NCBI GenBank assembly: GCA_946497035.1
Contig: CAMMIW010000009.1
Span: forward strand, 30,757-94,756
Source of the DNA: an uncultured Eubacteriaceae bacterium
GTDB taxonomy: Bacteria; Bacillota; Clostridia; Lachnospirales; CAG-274
Reading direction: 5' to 3'
DNA: 64,000 nucleotides
This document shows, in pieces, positions 57,678-64,000 of the stretch (position 1 is the first letter of the stretch; each line of letters begins with the position of its first letter). The notes under the pieces are model-generated. The model was not told where the DNA came from. It saw nothing but the letters and a program-made list of their open reading frames with translations, and searched no databases. The position numbers were made by a program, and so were the translations under genes.

Positions 57678-57721
57678 TTTTTTGGGTAAAAATAAAAATT
57701 AAATAAAGTAACAATTACCCT

Positions 57722-57750
57722 AGGCTGTAGATTTTTTCTACAGCTTTTTT
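57722..57750 (+). terminator. GGCTGTAGA terminator of cheV
   Basis: An 8-bp stem GCTGTAGA/TCTACAGC followed by TTTTTTATTTTAT, 45 bases after the stop; a family member. Confidence 0.85.
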
Positions 57751-57919
57751 ATTTTATTTCTAATTATTAAAATATATAAAATATTACAACCTATTCTCTT
57801 TTATAAAACTAATTAGTTTCAACACATATTTTACTAACTTTTTCAAATATTGTTTAAAAATTGATTTTTTATTAAAAATAATATATAATATTAAAAAAAT
57901 AAGCAATGGAGGATTAATA

Positions 57920-59893
57920 ATGAGCAAAGAAAAATTTTATATAACAACACCTATTTATTATACTAACAATTATTTACACATAGGCCACTCTTACACTACT
58001 ATAGCTACAGATACTATGGCAAGATACAAAAAAATGCGTGGATATGACGTAAAATTTTTAACAGGCTCTGATGAGCACGGGCAAAAAATAGAAGAGTCGG
58101 CAAAACAAAAAGGCATATCTCCTAAAGAATATGTAGATCATATAACAAATCATATAAAAGATTTATGGCAACTTTTAAATATAGATTATGACTATTATAT
58201 TAGAACAACAGATGAAAAACATATAAAAACAGTTCAAAAAATATTTAAAGCTTTATATGATAAAGGGGATATATACAAAGGTTATTACGAAGGTTTATAT
58301 TGCACACCTTGTGAAACATTTTTTACAGAAAGTCAATTAAAAGATGGCAAATGTCCTGATTGTGGAAGAGATGTTCACAATGTAAAAGAAGAAAGCTACT
58401 TTTTTAAGCTTAGCAAATATCAAGATAGGCTTATTAAACATATAGAAGAAAATGAAGATTTTATAAGCCCTGCATCTAGAAAAAATGAAATGTTAAATAA
58501 TTTTTTAAAACCAGGGCTTGAAGATTTATGTGTATCTAGAACATCTTTTAAATGGGGAATACCTGTAGAATTTGATAAAGATCACGTAGTATACGTTTGG
58601 ATAGATGCTTTATCTAACTATATTTCTGCTCTTGGTTATAGCTCTGAAAATGATAGCGATTTTAAAAAATATTGGCCTGCTGATATACACGTTGTAGGTA
58701 AAGAAATTGTAAGATTTCATACTATAATTTGGCCTGCTATGTTAATGGCTTTAGATTTAGAACTACCTAGGCAAATTTTTGGCCACGGTTGGTTGCTTAT
58801 AGATGGTGGTAAAATGAGCAAATCTAAAGGCAATGTGGTAGATCCTAAAGTTTTAGTAGATAGATACGGGGTAGATGCTATTAGATATTTTCTACTTAGA
58901 GAAGTTGCTTTTGGGCAAGACGGTAATTTTACTAATAAATCTCTTATAGAAAGAATAAACTTTGATTTAGCTAACGATTTAGGAAATTTATTATCTCGTA
59001 CTGTTGGTATGATAGATAAATATTTTGGCGGAACTTTACCACCTTTTATAGATAGTAACGAAGAAAGCGAAAAAAATATAAAAGATTTTTCTAACGATAT
59101 TATACAAAAAACAGAACAATATATGGATAAAATGCAATTTAGCAATGCTTTAGCAGAAATATGGAACTTTGTGAGAAGAGTTAACAAATATATAGATGAA
59201 ACTACACCGTGGGTTTTAGCTAAAGATGAAGCTAATAAAAATAAACTTGCAAATGTTATGTATACTTTAGCAGAATCTTTAAGAATAATAGGTATCCTTA
59301 TAAACCCTGCTATGCCTAACACATCTAAGGCTATTTTCGAACAATTATCTATAAAAGATGAAAATTTATTAAGTTGGGATAGCACAAAACAATTTGGATC
59401 TTTACCAAAAGATTTTTCTATTACAAAAGGTAATGTTATTTTCCCAAGAATAGATATAGAAAAAGAGCTAGAGCAATTAGATGAAATGATAGAAGCTACA
59501 AAAGCTAAATCTAACGCTAATAATAAGGAAGAAAAACAAACTAAAACAGAAGAAAAATCTGAAATAGGCTTTGAAGACTTTTTAAAAATGGATTTTAAAA
59601 TAGGTGAAATTTTAGAGTGTGAAAAAATAAAAAAATCTAATAAACTTTTAAAATCTCAAGTAAAAATAGGAGATAAAGTTATACAAATTGTTTCTGGAAT
59701 AGCTAATCATTATACACCAGAAGAAATGGTAGGCAAAAGAGTTGTTGTTCTTACAAATTTAAAACCTGCTAAGCTTTGTGGCGAAATATCTGAAGGTATG
59801 ATTTTAGCAGCTAGCGACAATGACAACAATTTAAAAATAATAACTGTAGAAGATAATGAAAATGTTATAAAAAGTGGTGCGGAGGTAAAATAA
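57920..59893 (+). CDS. metG: Methionyl-tRNA synthetase
   Basis: 657 residues, class Ia. HIGH motif in YYTNNYLHIGHSYTT, zinc knuckle CTPCETFFTESQLKDGKCPD with the second pair CPDC, KMSKS motif in GGKMSKSKGNV, anticodon-binding helix bundle and a C-terminal EMAPII-like tRNA-binding domain (FEDFLKMDFKIGEILECEKI). A Lys/Glu linker joins the last two. Charges tRNA-Met for initiation and elongation. The start has AATGGAGGA. Confidence 0.97.
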   Translation: MSKEKFYITTPIYYTNNYLHIGHSYTTIATDTMARYKKMRGYDVKFLTGSDEHGQKIEESAKQKGISPKEYVDHITNHIKDLWQLLNIDYDYYIRTTDEKHIKTVQKIFKALYDKGDIYKGYYEGLYCTPCETFFTESQLKDGKCPDCGRDVHNVKEESYFFKLSKYQDRLIKHIEENEDFISPASRKNEMLNNFLKPGLEDLCVSRTSFKWGIPVEFDKDHVVYVWIDALSNYISALGYSSENDSDFKKYWPADIHVVGKEIVRFHTIIWPAMLMALDLELPRQIFGHGWLLIDGGKMSKSKGNVVDPKVLVDRYGVDAIRYFLLREVAFGQDGNFTNKSLIERINFDLANDLGNLLSRTVGMIDKYFGGTLPPFIDSNEESEKNIKDFSNDIIQKTEQYMDKMQFSNALAEIWNFVRRVNKYIDETTPWVLAKDEANKNKLANVMYTLAESLRIIGILINPAMPNTSKAIFEQLSIKDENLLSWDSTKQFGSLPKDFSITKGNVIFPRIDIEKELEQLDEMIEATKAKSNANNKEEKQTKTEEKSEIGFEDFLKMDFKIGEILECEKIKKSNKLLKSQVKIGDKVIQIVSGIANHYTPEEMVGKRVVVLTNLKPAKLCGEISEGMILAASDNDNNLKIITVEDNENVIKSGAEVK

Positions 59894-60655
59894 ATGTATT
59901 TTGAAACACACGCACATTATGATGACAAAAAATTTGATGAAGATAGAGATGAAATTTTACAAGGCCTAAAAAACCACAACGTTGGATATGTTGTAAATAT
60001 AGGTGCAGATATGAAATCTTCTTATAATAGTATAAAACTAGCAGAAAAATATGATTTTGTATATGCTAGTGTAGGGGTTCACCCGCACGAGGCCATATCT
60101 GTCAAAGAAGAAGATTATAAAACTTTAGAAAATTGGTTACAACAAGAAAAAGTGGTAGCCTTGGGAGAAATAGGGCTAGATTTTTATTATGACTTTTCTC
60201 CAAGAGATATTCAAAGACAAATTTTTAAAAGACAATTAAAAATTTGCGAAAATATTACAAAGCCTGTAATAATTCACTCAAGAGAGGCAAGCCAAGAGGT
60301 TTTTGATATAATAAAGGATAGTAAAGTTAGAAAAGGGGTAGTGCACGCTTATTCTGGTAGCTTAGAAATGGCTTTAGAATATATTAAGCTAGGTTTTTAT
60401 ATTGGCGTAGGTGGTGTTTTAACATTTAAAAATGCTAATAAACTATTAAATGTAGTTGAAAATATACCTTTAGAGCATATTTTAATAGAAACTGACTCTC
60501 CATATTTAGCTCCTGTTCCCGTAAGAGGTACTAGAAATAATTCGCAAAATTTAAAATATATTGTAGAAAAAATTAGCGAAATAAAACAAATAGAGCCAGA
60601 AAAAGTTGAAAAAATAACATTAGAAACGGCTAAAAAGTTTTTTTGTATAAAATAA
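59894..60655 (+). CDS. tatD: TatD-family metal-dependent hydrolase
   Basis: 253 residues, TIM-barrel DNase/RNase family. Metal ligands: HAH (residues 5-7), Glu in LGEIGLDFYYD, His in VIIHSREA, His in VHAYSG and Asp in IETDSPYLAPVP. It directly follows metG, the usual order metG-tatD-yabE in Firmicutes. Roles proposed include 3' trimming and DNA repair. GCGGAGG is upstream of the ATG. Confidence 0.95.
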   Translation: MYFETHAHYDDKKFDEDRDEILQGLKNHNVGYVVNIGADMKSSYNSIKLAEKYDFVYASVGVHPHEAISVKEEDYKTLENWLQQEKVVALGEIGLDFYYDFSPRDIQRQIFKRQLKICENITKPVIIHSREASQEVFDIIKDSKVRKGVVHAYSGSLEMALEYIKLGFYIGVGGVLTFKNANKLLNVVENIPLEHILIETDSPYLAPVPVRGTRNNSQNLKYIVEKISEIKQIEPEKVEKITLETAKKFFCIK

Positions 60656-60669
60656 TCTATAAAAAATTG

Positions 60670-60698
60670 TTGCGTAAATATTACAAATGTGTTAAGAT
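60670..60698 (+). promoter_or_regulatory. Possible promoter upstream of the YabE-like gene
   Basis: TTGCGT (60670-60675), 17 bp, TAAGAT (60693-60698). Two GTGTTAAG-type repeats follow. Confidence 0.4.
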
Positions 60699-60752
60699 AT
60701 TACTTGAGGTGTTAAGTTAAGTGTTACATCTCTATTAATAAGTCTTAATAAA

Positions 60753-60806
60753 CAGGTTTAAAATTTTAAAAAAATGATAATAATATAGACATACATTTTA
60801 AACCTG
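60753..60806 (+). promoter_or_regulatory. Stem-loop next to the ribosome site of the YabE-like gene
   Basis: CAGGTTTAAAA (60753-60763) pairs perfectly with TTTTAAACCTG (60796-60806). The stem ends 3 bases before AGGAGG. It may influence translation; no riboswitch class fits. Confidence 0.35.
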
Positions 60807-60823
60807 CACAGGAGGAAATATTA

Positions 60824-62074
60824 ATGCTGAAAAATTTATGTAACAATTTTTTAAAATTTATTAAAGCTAAAGTTAAAAAATGTCATATTTTTGCAAGCCT
60901 TGTTTTGGTATTATCTACTTTTTCTGGCACGCTTACTGCTTTTGCTCAAAGTTTATTTACTGTTAAAGTGGTAATAGATGAGGGAAAAGAGTATGAATTT
61001 AAAACATCTAAAAAAACAGTTTCTAACTTTTTAGTATATGAAGGAATTGATTTTATAGAGGGCGACAAAATTAATGTGAATTTAGATGATATAATTAACC
61101 AAAATATGGTTATAAAAATAAACCGTGCTAATATAGTGAAAGTTGCTATAGATGATAAATTTCAAGTTTATAGAGTTCAAGATATGAAAGTTTCTGAATT
61201 TTTTAAACAAGAAGGTATAACTATAGGGGGAAAAGATATAGTAGATACAAGCTTAGATAAGCTTATAGATAAAGATATGACTATATATATTAATCCGGCA
61301 GAAAAAGTAAACTTTCTTATAGATAATGAAGAAACAGTAGAATTTTATATAAACGATGGTAGAGTTGGTATGGCTTTAAAAGAATTTTCTGAAGAAACAG
61401 GTAGAAAAGTTTATCTTGAAGAAGGCCAAAGCTCAGCAGCTGATGTTTTAGACGGTATGACTATAAAAGTTACTTCCTTTAAAGAAGAAATAAAAAATAT
61501 AAAAGAAGAAATACCTTTTGAAACACAAACTATAGAAAATGCCAATTTGCTTGAAGGTACAACTAATGTTAAAACAAAAGGCGAAAATGGTATAAAAGAA
61601 ACAACAATTAAAGAAATATATAAACAAGATGAGTTATACTCTAAAGAAACTATAGAAGAAAAAATAATAAAAGAGCCTATTACACAAATTATAGAAAAAG
61701 GCACTAAAAAACAACCTAAGCTAAATACTATAAAAACAGAAAAAGGGACTTTTGTTATCGATGAAAAAATAAATATGAAATCTACAGCTTATACGGCAGG
61801 TGTAGAATCTACAGGTAAAAATCCAGGCGATAAAGGATATGGAGTTACTGCATCTGGTATGAAAGCTCAAAGAGGTGTTGTAGCGGTAGATACTAATGTT
61901 ATACCTTTTGGCACAGAGCTTTATATAGAAGGTTATGGATATGCTATAGCTGGAGATACGGGTAGTGCTATAAAAGGTAATAAAATAGATGTATTTTTTG
62001 ATGATTATAGTGATGCTATAAAATATGGCGTAAAAAATGTAGATGTATATGTTTTAGGTGAAAAAGTTTCTTAA
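60824..62074 (+). CDS. yabE: YabE-like cell-wall protein (DUF348, G5, 3D domains)
   Basis: 416 residues: signal peptide (HIFASLVLVLSTFSGTLTAFAQ), two or three DUF348 modules (FTVKVVIDEGKEYEFKTSKK; KVAIDDKFQVYRVQD; VNFLIDNEETVEFYINDG), a G5 domain (about 215-295: EEIPFETQTIENANL) and a C-terminal 3D domain with the three aspartates (VDTNVIPFGTELYIEG, AGDTGSAIKG, IDVFFDDY). This is the architecture of peptidoglycan-lytic or remodelling proteins of the resuscitation-promoting type. It sits in the metG-tatD-yabE order. Closed by a GGCTGTAGAC terminator. Confidence 0.92.
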   Translation: MLKNLCNNFLKFIKAKVKKCHIFASLVLVLSTFSGTLTAFAQSLFTVKVVIDEGKEYEFKTSKKTVSNFLVYEGIDFIEGDKINVNLDDIINQNMVIKINRANIVKVAIDDKFQVYRVQDMKVSEFFKQEGITIGGKDIVDTSLDKLIDKDMTIYINPAEKVNFLIDNEETVEFYINDGRVGMALKEFSEETGRKVYLEEGQSSAADVLDGMTIKVTSFKEEIKNIKEEIPFETQTIENANLLEGTTNVKTKGENGIKETTIKEIYKQDELYSKETIEEKIIKEPITQIIEKGTKKQPKLNTIKTEKGTFVIDEKINMKSTAYTAGVESTGKNPGDKGYGVTASGMKAQRGVVAVDTNVIPFGTELYIEGYGYAIAGDTGSAIKGNKIDVFFDDYSDAIKYGVKNVDVYVLGEKVS

Positions 62075-62075
62075 T

Positions 62076-62106
62076 AAAAGGCTGTAGACGTTGTCTACGG
62101 CTTTTT
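62076..62106 (+). terminator. GGCTGTAGAC terminator of the YabE-like gene
   Basis: A 14-bp stem with one G-U pair and loop GTT, followed by TTTATTTTGG; it begins 1 base after the stop. Confidence 0.85.
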
Positions 62107-62291
62107 ATTTTGGTTATTTTAATAGTTTTTATTAATTTTAATATTTTTATAAAAATATATTGCAAATTTATAAGTTTTTGGATAATATTAAAAAATAGAA
62201 TATTTTTAAGAGCTCTATTTATTTACCTTAATATTTATTATAGAGTCTTTATTTTTACTTAAATATTAAATATATTAGAAAGGTTTTTAAA

Positions 62292-62759
62292 ATGGACTAT
62301 GAATTTTTTATGAAAGAAGCTTATAAAGAAGCTATTAAAGCATATAAATTAGATGAGGTGCCTATAGGCTGTGTTATAGTTTATAATAATAATATTATAG
62401 CTAGGGCATATAACCAAAGAAATACATTAAAAAACTCTTTAAAACACGCAGAGATAATAGCTATAGATGAGGCTTGCTCTGTTATAAAAGATTGGAGATT
62501 AGAAGACTGCACATTATTTGTAACAGTAGAGCCTTGCCCTATGTGTGCTGGTGCTATTTTACAATCTAGAATAAGCAAAGTTGTATTTGCTACTAAAAAT
62601 AATAAAGCAGGTTGTTGTGGTTCTATATTAAATATATTAAATAATAATAGTTTTAACCATAGGGTAGAGGTGGTAGAGGGCATTTTATTAGAACAATGTA
62701 GCATATTAATGAAAAATTTTTTTAAAAATATAAGAAAGAGAGCTAAAAAAGATGATTGA
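62292..62759 (+). CDS. tadA: tRNA-specific adenosine deaminase
   Basis: 155 residues. Zinc and catalytic residues in KHAEIIAIDEA (His, Glu) and VEPCPMCAGAIL (two Cys) define TadA, which converts A34 to inosine in tRNA-Arg(ACG). KNNKAGCCGSILNIL is the usual RNA-contact loop region. A tRNA-Leu(AAG) gene lies about 0.9 kb downstream. The 3' end overlaps the HAD gene by 8 bases. Confidence 0.95.
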   Translation: MDYEFFMKEAYKEAIKAYKLDEVPIGCVIVYNNNIIARAYNQRNTLKNSLKHAEIIAIDEACSVIKDWRLEDCTLFVTVEPCPMCAGAILQSRISKVVFATKNNKAGCCGSILNILNNNSFNHRVEVVEGILLEQCSILMKNFFKNIRKRAKKDD

Positions 62760-63399
62760 TTACAAAGGTGTAATATTTGATTTAGACGGCACTTTATTAG
62801 ATTCTTTACAAGTATGGAAAAAGGTAGATAAAATATTTTTTGAAAAAATAAATTTAAATATACCTTTTGATTATGAAAAAAATATTAAAGGTATGACTCT
62901 TTTACAATGTGCTCAATATACCAAAAAAATTTGTGGCATAGATGATAATATAGAAGATATTATAAAACAATGGAAAGAAATAGCATATGATGAATATAAA
63001 AATAATGTAGGTTTAAAAAGTGGTGCTTATGAATATATTTTATTTTTAAAAGAAAATAATATAAAAATGGGTATAGCTACCGCTTGTGAAAAAGAGCTTT
63101 ATGAAATTTGTTTAAAAAATAAGGGTATTTACAATTTTTTTGATACGATAGTAGATTCTACCTTAGTGGATAAAGATAAAAGCCACCCAGATATATATAA
63201 CCTTTGTGCCAAAAATTTAGGTATTAAAAATAAAGATATTATTGTTTTTGAAGATATTTTAGACGGTATAAATGGTGCAAAAAAGGCTAATATGAGAGTA
63301 TATTGTGTTTATGATAAAAACAGCTGTGAAAATTTAGAAGATTTATTAAAAGCAAGTGATGAATATGTAACAGATTTTAGAGAGCTTATTTTAAGGTAA
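62752..63399 (+). CDS. HAD-family hydrolase (beta-phosphoglucomutase-like)
   Basis: 215 residues. HAD motif I DLDGTLLDS (residues 9-17), helical cap, motif II in GIATACEKE (Thr), Lys in DKDKSHPD and motif III FEDILDGINGA. Acts as a phosphatase or phosphomutase on small sugars. It is coupled to tadA by the overlap; the substrate is unknown. Confidence 0.9.
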   Translation: MIDYKGVIFDLDGTLLDSLQVWKKVDKIFFEKINLNIPFDYEKNIKGMTLLQCAQYTKKICGIDDNIEDIIKQWKEIAYDEYKNNVGLKSGAYEYILFLKENNIKMGIATACEKELYEICLKNKGIYNFFDTIVDSTLVDKDKSHPDIYNLCAKNLGIKNKDIIVFEDILDGINGAKKANMRVYCVYDKNSCENLEDLLKASDEYVTDFRELILR

Positions 63400-63434
63400 A
63401 ATTTTGATATAGTATTATACATTAATAATTTTAA

Positions 63435-63463
63435 TTGACAAATATTTAAAATGTATGTATAAT
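63435..63463 (+). promoter_or_regulatory. Promoter of the tRNA cluster
   Basis: Consensus TTGACA (63435-63440), 17 bp, consensus TATAAT (63458-63463), 13 bases before the first tRNA. Confidence 0.85.
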
Positions 63464-63476
63464 TATTATGGTATTA

Positions 63477-63557
63477 GCCGTTGTGGCGGAATGGCAGACG
63501 CACCAGACTCAAAATCTGGCGAGTTTTCTCGTGTGGGTTCAAGTCCCACCAACGGCA
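63477..63557 (+). tRNA. tRNA-Leu (anticodon CAA)
   Basis: Acceptor GCCGTTG pairs with CAACGGC plus discriminator A; anticodon loop CTCAAAA gives CAA; long variable arm (GAGTTTTCTC) as in class II tRNAs; T-loop GTTCAAGTC. CCA is not encoded. Reads UUG. Confidence 0.96.
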
Positions 63558-63613
63558 TTTCAATTATTTTTACTATAAAAACTATAAAAAATTTTAAAAT
63601 TTTAAAAAAAGTG

Positions 63614-63642
63614 TTGACTTTTTTTGTTTTATACATTATAAT
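63614..63642 (+). promoter_or_regulatory. Second promoter within the tRNA cluster
   Basis: TTGACT (63614-63619), 17 bp, TATAAT (63637-63642), 19 bases before tRNA-Leu(AAG); the cluster probably has two transcription units. Confidence 0.75.
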
Positions 63643-63661
63643 TATATTTGTTGTTAAACTT

Positions 63662-63744
63662 GCAGTCGTGGCGGAATTGGCATACGCGCTAGACTAAGGA
63701 TCTAGTGGTCCTAGACCTTGGGGGTTCGAGTCCCCCCGACTGCA
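63662..63744 (+). tRNA. tRNA-Leu (anticodon AAG)
   Basis: Acceptor GCAGTCG pairs with CGACTGC plus A; anticodon stem CTAGA/TCTAG with loop CTAAGGA gives AAG; long variable arm. A34 in a leucine tRNA is uncommon in bacteria; if deaminated to inosine it would read CUU, CUC and CUA. CCA not encoded. Confidence 0.93.
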
Positions 63745-63748
63745 TCCT

Positions 63749-63820
63749 GCGCGAGTGGCTCAGTGGTAGAGCATCGCCTTGCCAAGGCGAGGGTCGCGGG
63801 TTCGAATCCCGTCTCGCGCT
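63749..63820 (+). tRNA. tRNA-Gly (anticodon GCC)
   Basis: Acceptor GCGCGAG pairs with CTCGCGC, discriminator T; anticodon loop TTGCCAA gives GCC. It lies 4 bases after tRNA-Leu. CCA not encoded. Confidence 0.95.
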
Positions 63821-63825
63821 TATGT

Positions 63826-63897
63826 AGGGTTATCGCCAAGCGGTAAGGCACAGGGTTTTGATCCCTGCATTCGTAGGTTCGAATCCTACTAGCCCTG
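63826..63897 (+). tRNA. tRNA-Gln (anticodon TTG)
   Basis: Acceptor AGGGTTA pairs with TAGCCCT (one G-U), discriminator G; D-arm TCGCCAAGCGGTAAGGC, anticodon loop TTTTGAT gives TTG, T-loop GTTCGAATC. CCA not encoded. Confidence 0.92.
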
Positions 63898-63903
63898 TAT
63901 TAA

Positions 63904-63928
63904 GCTATGGGGCTTTGCTCCATAGCTA
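63904..63928. other. Hairpin after tRNA-Gln
   Basis: AGCTATGG and CCATAGCT form an 8-bp stem around GGCTTTGCT. No U-tract follows on either strand, so it may be a processing element or part of a longer tRNA transcript rather than a terminator. Confidence 0.45.
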
Positions 63929-63947
63929 ATAAAAAAATATACACTCT

Positions 63948-64000
63948 GCGCGAGTGGCTCAGTGGTAGAGCATCGCCTTGCCAAGGCGAGGGTCGCGGGT
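63948..64000 (+). tRNA. tRNA-Gly (anticodon GCC), second copy, cut by window end
   Basis: Identical to the tRNA at 63749 over all 53 bases present, from GCGCGAG through the anticodon loop to the T-stem. The 3' part lies beyond the window. Confidence 0.92.

Noticed and set aside
60656..60823. c-di-AMP (ydaO-type) riboswitch before the wall-protein gene
   Set aside because: Such riboswitches often precede similar genes, but the conserved motifs are absent; only an 11-bp stem is seen.
63455..63697. 80-residue open frame over the tRNA cluster
   Set aside because: It runs through tRNA-Leu(CAA) and into tRNA-Leu(AAG); no ribosome site.
63904..63928. Terminator after tRNA-Gln
   Set aside because: No U-tract follows on either strand and another tRNA comes directly after; kept only as a hairpin.

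Overview
The window is a very AT-rich stretch of a low-GC Gram-positive (Firmicutes) chromosome. It is most likely a motile, probably spore-forming anaerobic clostridium of the Lachnospirales/Eubacteriales kind. The evidence is spoVG, a YabE-type 3D-domain wall protein, flagellin with its own sigma-28 promoter, a Na+-type F-ATPase c subunit, consensus TTGACA/TATAAT promoters, strong GGAGG ribosome sites, frequent TTG starts and tRNA genes without encoded CCA. There is no 16S gene, so finer placement is not possible.

Layout. 1-6.0 kb: 3' end of gyrA, a secreted alpha-helical protein, recX, a TPR protein and a tiny membrane-anchored protein. 6.0-16.9 kb, all on the minus strand: an orphan amino-acid binding lipoprotein, a complete F1Fo-ATP synthase operon headed by three small AtpI/AtpZ-type membrane genes, then wecB and tcdA. 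17-24 kb: cca-SDR operon, a lipoprotein, hflX, spoVG with a structured leader, murC and a TSCPD protein. 24.3-29 kb: an operon of an ArsC/Spx-like protein, aminopeptidase P, a frameshifted PD-(D/E)XK-type gene, SEC-C methionine aminopeptidase, a sugar acetyltransferase and an esterase. 29-39 kb: a Cys/Gly/Asn/Trp repeat protein interrupted by TGA, a short FtsH-like protease, an ABC exporter with an extracellular NEW3-type subunit, a parvulin-like foldase and a secreted nuclease-fold/HhH-repeat protein. 38.9-42.4 kb: a haemoglobin divergent from an NsrR-like regulator with a clear operator, then an amino-acid ABC operon. 42.5-51.9 kb: transketolase, flagellin-fliS, rplJ-rplL with an L10 leader, two HtrA proteases and an HD-GYP protein. 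52-63.4 kb: an AI-2E family exporter with an apparent ATA start, CPBP protease, HIT, asnB, cheV, metG-tatD, a YabE-like protein, tadA and a HAD hydrolase. 63.4-64 kb: a tRNA cluster (Leu-CAA, Leu-AAG, Gly-GCC, Gln-TTG, second Gly-GCC cut by the window end).

Most of the window is housekeeping; I see no prophage, transposon, CRISPR array or defence island. The most interesting points are: (i) decayed or recoded genes that are single-base events (A6 tract frameshift at 26.09 kb, TGG to TGA at 29.12 kb, ATG to ATA at 52.11 kb); (ii) a family of terminator hairpins with the same GGCTRTAGA stem, found at least eleven times; (iii) a 29-bp palindrome over the globin promoter beside an NsrR-like gene; (iv) an SNase fold that has lost catalytic residues, fused to about six HhH repeats; (v) a tRNA-Leu(AAG) about 0.9 kb from tadA; (vi) a predicted Na+-coupled ATP synthase with duplicated accessory subunits.
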